DNA of 64,000 bases, from contig NZ_KB217478.1 of assembly GCF_000331305.1 (NCBI RefSeq), positions 6,683,646-6,747,645 of the forward strand, in the 5' to 3' direction. The number at the start of each line of letters is the position of its first letter. Within the stretch, counting starts at the first letter, position 1. This document shows positions 57,896-64,000 of the stretch, piece after piece. The notes beneath the pieces were generated by a model. That model was not told where the DNA came from. It did not search any database and was given only the letters and a program-made list of their open reading frames with translations. The stretch is from Calothrix sp. PCC 7103 (lineage in GTDB: Bacteria > Cyanobacteriota > Cyanobacteriia > Cyanobacteriales > Nostocaceae). The translations under genes were made by a program, and so were the position numbers.

Positions 57896-58252
57896 GTGGT
57901 GCAGTTTATATTGCCAAAACTCGAAGGTGATAGCTTTAAAGAAGCAATAACAATTAGCGTCGAAAAATTTCCTGCCACTTTCAAACAATATACAAAATCA
58001 GAAGTTTAGGATATTAAACTCCACATCAAATCGGCAAGCATTGCTATTTATCGTTATAGTACGCTTGCAGACAATAAAGCATTCGAGTTGGAATATACGG
58101 CAAAACAAAGAAATCAACTCACCAAGTACTGGAAGAAATCAACTTTGTATAATCAAAAAGTTTACAAAATAACTTATGCCGCCAATGTCGCTGATTACAA
58201 GAAGTATTTGCCGACAGTGGAGCTTATGGCACAATCATTTGAAATTAAATCC
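57896..58252 (+). pseudogene. Relic of a protein-kinase C-terminal (PsbP-like) domain
   Basis: In one frame the plus strand encodes DSFKEAITISVEKFPATFKQ, then a TAG at 58007-58009, then ADNKAFELEYTAKQRNQL and VYKITYAANVADYKKYLPTV with VELMAQSFEI. This is the C-terminal extracytoplasmic domain found after cyanobacterial Ser/Thr kinases. No kinase domain precedes it and the stop breaks it, so it is a leftover. It ends next to the 3' end of the minus-strand response regulator. Confidence 0.65.
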
Positions 58253-58268
58253 ACTCTTGTTGGCGCCT

Positions 58269-58982
58269 TTATTGTACCAACCCCGCACGCAAAGCACGTA
58301 CAGCAGCTTGAGTACGGTCGGCAACACAAAGTTTACTAAGAATACCGCGAACGTGAGTTTTTACAGTACCAACGGTTAGGTAAAGCTTGCCAGCAATTTC
58401 TGCGTTATCGCATCCCGCAACAATCAACTCTAGTACTTCTTTTTCCCTTTGAGTTAACGGGTAAGCTACTATTGTTTTCTCAATATCTGGGTCAATACCC
58501 TGAATTACAACTCGTTTACCGCTCTCAGAACTGCCATCTACATCTTGTCGTAATTGACGCAGCACAATATCCGCTATTACCGAGTCTATCCACGAAGCCC
58601 CATTAGCTGTAGTTTTTACTGCTTTGATTAAATTCTCGCTTTCAATATCCTTCATACAATAAGAATCTGCCCCTGCTGCAAAAGCAGCCAAAACAGTATC
58701 CTCACTGTCCTGCATCGTTAACATCAGTACTTTTGTATGATTATTGTCGTTTTCGGCTTGAAAATGTCTAAATAGACGTGTCAACTCAACACCATCCATA
58801 TCAGGTAAACCTATATCAATGGTAGCAACATCTGGCTTGAGCGTTTTCAGAAGCTGTAGCCCCTGCTTTGCATTGGCAGCTTCACCTACTATCTCGATTT
58901 CGGTATCAGCCTTTAAAGCTGCCCTCAAACCCATTCTGGTAAGGTTGTGGTCTTCAATTATGAGAACCTTGACATCGCTCAT
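58269..58982 (-). CDS. NarL/LuxR-type response regulator
   Basis: A 237-residue regulator. The receiver domain spans about residues 1-125, with the phospho-Asp in ATIDIGLPDMDGVEL (about Asp 57) and acidic pair EDHN at 11-14. The GerE/LuxR HTH is YPLTQREKEVLELIVAGC to TVGTVKTHVRGILSKL (about 173-217). Such regulators act in stress or light signalling. No histidine kinase lies beside it, so the partner is elsewhere. An open frame of the kinase relic runs into its 3' end. Confidence 0.92.
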   Translation of the reverse strand: MSDVKVLIIEDHNLTRMGLRAALKADTEIEIVGEAANAKQGLQLLKTLKPDVATIDIGLPDMDGVELTRLFRHFQAENDNNHTKVLMLTMQDSEDTVLAAFAAGADSYCMKDIESENLIKAVKTTANGASWIDSVIADIVLRQLRQDVDGSSESGKRVVIQGIDPDIEKTIVAYPLTQREKEVLELIVAGCDNAEIAGKLYLTVGTVKTHVRGILSKLCVADRTQAAVRALRAGLVQ

Positions 58983-59266
58983 GGCTGTCTCTTCTTTACC
59001 TAACTTTTTCTAATGTAATTTAATTTAAGCTATTTTAATCAAATCCTTATGTAAATAGAAAGGTGACAAACAACTTCATCTATCGCAAGCTGCAATATAA
59101 GCTGGCATACGAATTTCGTGAGAGAGGTCTGAATACACATCTCACACTATAAAGCTAATTTTTACATCTTTCCGCAGAGAGATTATAGCAGCTAAATCGA
59201 TTATTACATATAAGTATTTGTAATGTCTCATTATACGCCATGCCGATAGTCAAATACAAAAAATCC

Positions 59267-59290
59267 CGATATCTATCAGATACCGGGACT
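59267..59290 (-). terminator. Rho-independent terminator of the CsbD gene
   Basis: On the minus strand TCCCGGTATCT-GAT-AGATATCGGGA forms a strong stem (one mismatch) followed directly by TTTTTTG. It is about 70 nt after the CsbD stop. A classic intrinsic terminator shape. Confidence 0.75.
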
Positions 59291-59358
59291 ATATTACCTC
59301 ACAAAACCTATGACAACTAGAGGTGGAAAACTTAAAAGACTGAAAATTTGCTTGAGAA

Positions 59359-59541
59359 TTAGTTAAGAGTTTTCTTTACTTCATCCTTAATGTTTTCTGC
59401 GGTGTGACGAACTTGCGCTTCGGCTTGTTTCGCTTTACCTTCAGCTTTATCATTAGGGTTGCCAGTAACTTCACCAACTACTTCTTGAATTTTGCCTTCG
59501 ATGTTTTTAGCAACTGCTTCTACACGATTTTCAATACTCAT
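59359..59541 (-). CDS. CsbD-family stress protein
   Basis: A 60-residue helical protein from the ATG at 59541 (MSIENRVEAVAKNIEGKIQE). The CsbD core GEVTGNPNDKAEGKAKQAEA is present. The start is fixed by GGAGAAG a few bases upstream. The longer frame to 59607 is AT-rich and unlikely. CsbD-like proteins are induced in general stress in many bacteria, but their biochemical role is unknown. It sits near other stress-type genes (60103 and 60793). Confidence 0.92.
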   Translation of the reverse strand: MSIENRVEAVAKNIEGKIQEVVGEVTGNPNDKAEGKAKQAEAQVRHTAENIKDEVKKTLN

Positions 59542-60102
59542 AATCTTCTCCAAGCTAAATAATATTAAAGAAAGCTCACTGATTTTTAAATTAAGTTCGT
59601 GAACCAAACTTATGGTATCTAGATTAATTCTTTGTCTTTACTCGCACTTCTACCTTCAGGATATTATTAAACTTTTAACCTTTGTCCATCGTACATAGTT
59701 TTAGCCATAATATATTCAACTTGAAGATTTTATTACCCAATCATTAGTCATAGCTATTCAAGTTATTTTTTATATCTTATGGTAGATAATTTTAAATTTA
59801 GCAATATGGTATGTTAAAAAGCCTTGTAACCACTTATACGCTTTATATCTTTAGGCATATACATTTTGAGTTTTAGCTATAAAAATATTTTTAACCTCTT
59901 TAATATAAGAGAAACAGGTTTTAAAAATTCCTTAAAAATGAAAGTCAATTGTTTAATTTTTCTTGACAATTAGTGAAGTACGAAAAAGCATCGCAAGATT
60001 TTTGATATTATTTCGCTAGATAGAACAACATATTTGAAGTTTGGTTTTTAATGAGTATTAACAGAAACACTTAAAACTTTATTTCAAAAAGGAGACATTC
60101 AA
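59542..60102. other. 560-nt divergent intergenic region
   Basis: No gene or repeat was recognised between the CsbD gene (minus) and the YeaQ/GlsB gene (plus). It is very AT-rich and must include both promoters. AAAGGAGA immediately before 60103 is the ribosome binding site for the YeaQ-like gene. Confidence 0.5.
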
Positions 60103-60381
60103 ATGGGCGGTATTATTGCATGGTTAGTATTAGGTTTAATTGCAGGCGCCATAGCTAAAGCTTTCTATCCAGGACATCAAGGTGGCGGTATTTTCTCTAC
60201 AATCGCATTAGGTATTTTAGGCGCCATGCTTGGTGGTTACTTAGGTCAAACATTGTTGGGAAGTAGTGGAGCAGCAGCAGCATCAGTAGGAGCAATTTCA
60301 ATTGGAAGCATCATCTTTGCTGTACTTGGTGCAATGCTATTAATTTTCATCTGGGGTTTGTTAACTCGTAGAACTGTATAA
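60103..60381 (+). CDS. GlsB/YeaQ/YmgE-family stress membrane protein
   Basis: A 92-residue protein with three membrane segments (IIAWLVLGLIAGAIAKAFYP, IALGILGAMLGGYLGQTLLG, IGSIIFAVLGAMLLIFIWGL), the Gly-rich small-helix pattern of the transglycosylase-associated/YeaQ family. Members are stress-induced in several bacteria, with no known reaction. A good AAGGAGA ribosome site precedes it. A mini-element (60383) starts right after its stop. Confidence 0.94.
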   Translation: MGGIIAWLVLGLIAGAIAKAFYPGHQGGGIFSTIALGILGAMLGGYLGQTLLGSSGAAAASVGAISIGSIIFAVLGAMLLIFIWGLLTRRTV

Positions 60382-60382
60382 A

Positions 60383-60486
60383 TATAGCAATCCCATATGA
60401 GTTGTGAAAAATGTATCCACGTAGAGACGCGATTAATCGCGTCTCTACAGCGTGCGGATTTTACAAATGATTTAGGACTGCTATAG
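60383..60486. repeat. MITE-like mini-element, second copy
   Basis: Starts TATAGCAATCC and ends GGACTGCTATA, an 8-9-base terminal inverted repeat, with the same perfect 28-nt palindrome core (60421-60448) as the copy at 13593-13709 and matching spacer text on the left side. It starts 1 nt after the YeaQ-like stop, so its hairpin can also act as that gene's terminator. Confidence 0.62.
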
Positions 60487-60498
60487 TGCTGAGTAGAA

Positions 60499-60557
60499 AG
60501 TGCTGAGTGCTGAGTAGCTAACTTTTAACTTTTACTCATCACTCAGCACTCAACACT
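60499..60557. repeat. Hairpin repeat with AGTGCTGAGTGCTGAGTA arms
   Basis: AGTGCTGAGTGCTGAGTA at 60499-60516 can pair with TACTCATCACTCAGCACT and the following CAACACT (60533-60557). The arms enclose a 16-nt AT-rich loop. It resembles repeats built on TGCTGAG/CTCAGCA units found between genes in Nostoc-like genomes. Confidence 0.55.
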
Positions 60558-60577
60558 TATTTGGAGGTATATAAAAT

Positions 60578-60634
60578 ATGCTATCTGGGTTATCTGGAGA
60601 AAAAAGAGCCGTAGGTGTATTTGCTCAAAGTTAG
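60578..60634 (+). pseudogene. 18-codon relic of a stress-type protein
   Basis: A strong GGAGG at 60552-60566 precedes ATG 60578, and the frame reads MLSGLSGEKRAVGVFAQS and then TAG. The motif EKRAVGVF is the N-terminus of a cyanobacterial stress/low-temperature-type protein family that normally continues for 100 or more residues. Here only the start survives. Either a recent truncation or a real leader-size peptide. Confidence 0.45.
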
Positions 60635-60792
60635 TAGTATTCTATCTGGAGGATTAAATTTAAGTTATAAGATAGCTTCTCTAGGCAAATTGAGTTTTAC
60701 TCTTGAGATTGATTCATATACATACACTTTTAAATTATAAATAAAGTCATCGAGAATTGAAAGATTTAAATTCAAATATCAAGGAGCCAAAA

Positions 60793-61152
60793 ATGAATTT
60801 CGCTAATTTTATCAAACCCATAGTTCGTTCGTTCCGTTTCGTTATCGTCGCGGCGCTGTGTGTTACCCTTCTTTTATCTAACGTGCAAACCGCACAAGCT
60901 ATTGGCACTTTCAAAAACGCTACTAACCAAGCAACCGACCAATTAAACCAAATTCAAAAACAAACTGATAAAGTAAGTAGAAAGGCGCCTCTTTCTCTCG
61001 AAGAAACCCAAGCTAAAACTCAAAAAGGGCTTAACGAAGTTCAAGGAGACGCAGACAAAGACAAAATGAAGCATCCTGAAAACTCCACTAATGCCACCAC
61101 CGTTGAAGACCAAGTTAAAAACATTCTAGGCAAAGTCACCGGAGATAGATAG
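60793..61152 (+). CDS. Low-temperature-induced-like exported protein
   Basis: A 119-residue protein. Signal-type N-terminus VIVAALCVTLLLSNVQTAQA (cleavage near residue 36), then a charged helical mature part with QTDKVSRKAPLSLEETQAK and GLNEVQGDADKDKMKHPENS, ending VKNILGKVTGDR. This block is shared by small cyanobacterial proteins annotated as low-temperature-induced. AAGGAG at 60781-60786 selects ATG 60793 over the 60757 start. Its position beside CsbD- and YeaQ-like genes suggests a stress regulon. Confidence 0.75.
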   Translation: MNFANFIKPIVRSFRFVIVAALCVTLLLSNVQTAQAIGTFKNATNQATDQLNQIQKQTDKVSRKAPLSLEETQAKTQKGLNEVQGDADKDKMKHPENSTNATTVEDQVKNILGKVTGDR

Positions 61153-61195
61153 ATAAATAGATAATTTATATCTATCTTGCAGAAATATTTATCTT

Positions 61196-61224
61196 TTGGG
61201 ATGGGCATCCTTGCCTGTCCCAAT
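61196..61224. repeat. Dispersed hairpin repeat (GGGCATCCTTGCC type)
   Basis: TTGGGATGGGCATCCTTGCC followed by TGTCCCAA forms a hairpin. Related to copies at 43081 and 45973 (inverse). It lies in the 120-nt gap between the low-temperature-like gene and the DCC gene. Confidence 0.6.
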
Positions 61225-61272
61225 CTCACAATAATATATATAGATAAACCAATTATTTTATACAAAAACCCA

Positions 61273-61683
61273 ATGACTGCTGACCCCAAATACAACGTCA
61301 TCTATGACGGCAACTGCAACCTGTGCGTTACCTTAGTACAATTATTAGAAAACCTAGACCAAGGAAAACTATTTAGTTACACCCCCATGCAAGACAGTCA
61401 AACCCTTACACAATGGGGAATTACACCCCAGGACTGTGAAATGGGAATGATTTTAATAGACGCAAATACACCCACACGACGCTGGCAAGGTACGGGAGCA
61501 GCAGAAGAAATAGGGCGCCTCATGCCAATGGGCAGTATATTCGTAGATGCATACCGTGCGTTACCAGGTCTGAAATGGGCAGGAGATAAATTTTACGAAC
61601 AAATCCGCGATAACCGCTATACAATCTTTGGCAAGCGCGATAATACGTACAAATCTCAGTTTTGCACAAAATGCGAAAATTAA
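61273..61683 (+). CDS. DCC-family thiol-disulfide oxidoreductase-like protein (DUF393)
   Basis: A 136-residue protein from ATG 61273. The DXXCXXC hallmark is in VIYDGNCNLCVTLVQLL (residues 8-24). Further DUF393 positions are FSYTPMQDSQTL, PMGSIFVDAYRALPGLKWAG and the C-terminal SQFCTKCEN, a second Cys pair. The fold is thioredoxin-like and the Cys pair suggests a redox role. The longer frame to 61177 overlaps a hairpin repeat and is not preferred. Confidence 0.88.
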   Translation: MTADPKYNVIYDGNCNLCVTLVQLLENLDQGKLFSYTPMQDSQTLTQWGITPQDCEMGMILIDANTPTRRWQGTGAAEEIGRLMPMGSIFVDAYRALPGLKWAGDKFYEQIRDNRYTIFGKRDNTYKSQFCTKCEN

Positions 61684-61694
61684 ATTACTTATTC

Positions 61695-63152
61695 CTATAT
61701 TTTTTCAAATGCAGCAATTTGGGTTTGCCAATTTTTAACTAACTTCGCTTTTGTAGTCTCATCAACAAAAGCATATTCTAAACTATTGCGTGCTAACTGC
61801 TTGACCTCATCCCAGGTTATATCAGGATGTGATAATACAGCGCGTGTAAATTCTTCTGTGATATCACTGCCAAATATTCCCGCATCATCTGTATTTAACG
61901 AAACGGGAATTCCCATCCGCATCCATTTTAAAAATGGGTGTTTTTCTAAAGGTAATTTCAATAGTAAATAATTGCTAATAGGACAAGCTTCTATCAATAT
62001 TTTACGGCGCCGCATTAAAGTAACTTCTGGAGCGTTGGGTTGAGGGGAAGCTTCTAAGTTAACACCATGTCCAATACGTTCGGCGCCCATTAATATAGAA
62101 TCACGAATATGCCAATCCCATTTGGTACGTTCACCTGAATGTATTGATAAGCGTACAGCTGGATATAGGCGCCGTAAAGTTGAAATATAATCATCAACTG
62201 CTGATGGTGCAGCTATTTCTTGACCGACTTGTACATCTTCGGAATATTCGTTACCTACTAAATTTATTCCAGCTATGGCGTTTCCTACAGCATCGTTTGC
62301 TGCTGCTAGTTCAAACGCTATAGGTAATTGAGTAAATAATTTAGCACTCGTGCGTCGAAACGACAGCATAAACCGTAATTCCACCCTTTCGTTTTCTGGT
62401 AGCTCAAGGGAAGCACTTTGCACAGCTGCGAGTAAATTACTCATATGCTCGCGTGCTGCGGTTAAGTTTAACAATTTATATTCATCAGCTTTACTTGCAC
62501 CAACAGGAGTATTGGGAAACGGTGATAGCATAACTTCAACGTAACTCAAATTGTGGCGCCGTGCATTCTGAACTGTTTGAGCTAACATTTGACGAATAAT
62601 TTCTGGGTTTCCCGTCAGCGCATCACCACGAGCAAACACCGCGTTGAAAAATACATTATTAGGATTAGGCTCGTTTACCGCTATCATTTGAGAACTTAGA
62701 TACATTGCGCGCTGTTTACGCTCAAGTTCTGTACGTGGGTTAACAAGATTTGCAACAGCTACAAAAGTAGCATTATTATCTGGGTCTGGAGCAGTTTTAT
62801 CTAAAGGTACAGCGATAAATTTATATGCGTTTGCATCATCACTTGCAAAGCTTTGTTTTGGTACGCGAATAAAATAACGATATTGTTTTGACTGTGCAGC
62901 AAGTTCAAGTAAACGTTCGGGAGCGATGCTACCACTTAGGTGTGTGTGTAGTTCTCCCCCTTTGGGCATTTTTTGCAGGAATGTGCGTAGTTGCTTTGTA
63001 TCACGTTTTATATTGGCAAATTGTTTACTATATTGAGTTTGAACAGGTTGTTTACTCGTGGCAGTTTGTAATAAACTTCCACCAAAGGTAATACTACCAA
63101 ATATTCCTAACCCAACTGCAAAAGCAATCAGGCGCCTGCAAAATTGTTTCAT
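61695..63152 (-). CDS. Exported adenosine deaminase-family protein
   Basis: A 485-residue amidohydrolase. A leader LIAFAVGLGIFGSITFGGSL is followed by the metal-binding HxH in GGELHTHLSGSIAPERLLE (about residue 65). The catalytic His region is LSIHSGERTKWDWHIRD, and IGHGVNLE and SLNTDDAGIF complete the site with the metal Asp. It deaminates adenosine-type substrates, here in the periplasm or outside. This ADGF/CECR1-like exported form is longer than the usual 340-residue enzyme. Confidence 0.9.
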   Translation of the reverse strand: MKQFCRRLIAFAVGLGIFGSITFGGSLLQTATSKQPVQTQYSKQFANIKRDTKQLRTFLQKMPKGGELHTHLSGSIAPERLLELAAQSKQYRYFIRVPKQSFASDDANAYKFIAVPLDKTAPDPDNNATFVAVANLVNPRTELERKQRAMYLSSQMIAVNEPNPNNVFFNAVFARGDALTGNPEIIRQMLAQTVQNARRHNLSYVEVMLSPFPNTPVGASKADEYKLLNLTAAREHMSNLLAAVQSASLELPENERVELRFMLSFRRTSAKLFTQLPIAFELAAANDAVGNAIAGINLVGNEYSEDVQVGQEIAAPSAVDDYISTLRRLYPAVRLSIHSGERTKWDWHIRDSILMGAERIGHGVNLEASPQPNAPEVTLMRRRKILIEACPISNYLLLKLPLEKHPFLKWMRMGIPVSLNTDDAGIFGSDITEEFTRAVLSHPDITWDEVKQLARNSLEYAFVDETTKAKLVKNWQTQIAAFEKI

Positions 63153-63477
63153 TCAGCACACCACTTCAAAATTGTCACATTAATAATACGTGATTATAAC
63201 CATAGTTGTAGAGATCTTACATATAACGTCTCTATCCATAGGCAATGTAACGTCTCTACTCACGGGCGATGTTTCTCTGGCGCCGAACAATTATATTTCT
63301 AGTATTTACATTTGGCGAGGATATTCGAGTCACAAATCTTATTGTAAATTCTAATTTAAATATCAAGCCAAAAGTATCGTTGTTGACAGTAATTTTATGT
63401 CAGTCTGCCAAAATCCGTAAAAATATACCTACAAACTGTAGCTATATATTACAGTTTTCAACCTATTGGAGAAATTT
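63153..63477. other. 325-nt intergenic region with repeat scraps
   Basis: Contains three copies of a short GTCTCTA motif with TATAACGTCTCTATCC and GTAACGTCTCTACTC, relics of the GTAGAGACG hairpin. No gene is seen. The ribosome site TTGGAGAA at 63466-63473 precedes the next small gene. Confidence 0.45.
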
Positions 63478-63678
63478 ATGAGTGACAATTTGGGTGGTCA
63501 AATGACCTGGAAAGTACCAGGTACTACCGATTGCAGTTTGCACCTTCGTTACAATGATACTGAACCTTGGCGCCCTTACGAAGATTTTCCTGAATACTTT
63601 TTGCCTGATCCATCAGGATTTTCACAAGGGTACGCAACATTTCTCGCATTGTTAAACAAGAATTGGCAGTCAGTGTAA
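63478..63678 (+). CDS. Small hypothetical protein
   Basis: A 66-residue acidic, aromatic-rich protein (MSDNLGGQMTWKVPGTTDCS, then NDTEPWRPYEDFPEYFLPDP and a GFSQGYATFLALLNKNWQSV tail). A TTGGAGAA site sits five bases before ATG 63478, so the TTG start at 63466 is less likely. I do not recognise a family. It lies upstream of the phycobilin lyase gene on the same strand. Confidence 0.6.
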   Translation: MSDNLGGQMTWKVPGTTDCSLHLRYNDTEPWRPYEDFPEYFLPDPSGFSQGYATFLALLNKNWQSV

Positions 63679-63850
63679 ACAAGCTTTTAAATCGACACAA
63701 ACTGCAAATTCCACTAAAAGCACATAGTTCTTCACTAGCAATGTATACAGAATTAAACATTTTTTAATGTTAAGATATGTAAACTAGTTTTAGAAGAGCT
63801 TGACCAAATGTCAAGGATATGATGGTGTAATCGTGAAAGAGGTATTAACT

Positions 63851-64000
63851 ATGACAACATCCGTACAGGTTGCAGAGTATACGTTAGAGGCATTAGGAGA
63901 CAAATTTTTTGAGCAATCAGAAGGTAACTGGCACTCAGAGCGTCGTTACTACACCCTAAAGAGTGGACAAATAGAAGAAGTAGTCAGTCACATAACAGTT
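63851..64000 (+). CDS. CpcS/CpeS-type phycobiliprotein lyase, partial
   Basis: The first 50 codons of a gene cut by the window end. MTTSVQVAEYTLEALGDKFF, then QSEGNWHSERRYYTLKSGQI and EEVVSHITV match the opening of the CpcS/CpeS chromophore lyase lipocalin fold. These proteins attach phycocyanobilin to phycobiliprotein cysteines. The family could also be the related CpcU/CpeU. Its presence confirms a phycobilisome-containing cyanobacterium. Confidence 0.8.
   Translation, partial: MTTSVQVAEYTLEALGDKFFEQSEGNWHSERRYYTLKSGQIEEVVSHITV

Noticed and set aside
63524-63760. 78-codon minus-strand frame over the small gene at 63478
   Set aside because: Antisense shadow with no ribosome site, whereas the plus-strand gene has one.

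Overview
The window is a piece of chromosome from a cyanobacterium, most likely a filamentous nostocalean type. It carries a carboxysome shell protein (CcmP), a COP23-family protein, the start of a CpcS/CpeS phycobilin lyase, a pseudo-orthocaspase, Uma2 and DUF4351/Rpn nucleases, and many short hairpin and heptamer repeats typical of such genomes. Base composition is AT-rich (roughly 38-40 percent GC by eye). The hexamer GGCGCC occurs about 90 times, where a few would be expected, and I did not see the usual HIP1 octamer GCGATCGC. This palindrome seems to play the HIP role here.

Layout. 0.2-13.3 kb: one long minus-strand surface-polysaccharide locus. In transcription order it holds rfbB, rfbA, rfbC, a Wzx-type flippase, UDP-galactopyranose mutase (glf), four glycosyltransferases interleaved with a Wzy-like polymerase, and a terminal alkaline-phosphatase-superfamily enzyme. 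13.3-18.1 kb: a small decayed island with a PIN toxin whose antitoxin is frameshifted, a Uma2 fragment, a VapC-like PIN pseudogene split by an ISAzo13-like insertion sequence with a 3-bp target duplication, and an intact Uma2 gene. 18.3-33.5 kb: housekeeping and signalling genes, including a mannose-1-phosphate guanylyltransferase fused to a degenerate phosphomannomutase, ATP sulfurylase, the pseudo-orthocaspase, MTA phosphorylase, a PAS-GGDEF-EAL protein, a pentapeptide-repeat protein, ccmP, and a divergent CbxX-type AAA ATPase with a lectin-like front domain.

33.6-38.6 kb: a second minus-strand glycan-modification cluster with three related hexapeptide acyltransferases, a VanZ-lectin fusion, a GT2 enzyme and a truncated acyltransferase. 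39-50 kb: a 0.9-kb gene-free gap with a possible structured RNA, an orphan TAXI binding protein, an OafA-like acyltransferase, a HigA antitoxin without its toxin, a mitochondrial-type EF-G paralogue, an OGFr-domain protein, an Rpn/DUF4351 nuclease bracketed by two copies of a hairpin repeat, a frameshifted repeat protein and a methyltransferase. 50.6-58.9 kb: a P1B-like ATPase that lacks the CPC motif, apparently co-transcribed with an FAD oxidoreductase, then a CAP protein, an aminotransferase, a GT2-TPR protein, a kinase-tail pseudogene and a NarL-type regulator. 59.3-64 kb: a stress-protein group (CsbD, YeaQ/GlsB, a low-temperature-induced-like protein and an 18-codon relic), a DCC thiol protein, an exported adenosine deaminase, a small hypothetical protein and the start of cpcS/cpeS.

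Two themes stand out. The first is envelope and extracellular glycan synthesis, with two clusters and several extra transferases. The second is traces of selfish-element decay: at least three broken toxin-antitoxin loci, one insertion sequence, hairpin mini-elements and several truncated genes. The best candidates for new biology are the CPC-less ATPase/oxidoreductase pair, the lectin-AAA ATPase beside ccmP, the VanZ-lectin fusion, and the Rpn gene between hairpin repeats. No CRISPR array, tRNA or rRNA was recognised.
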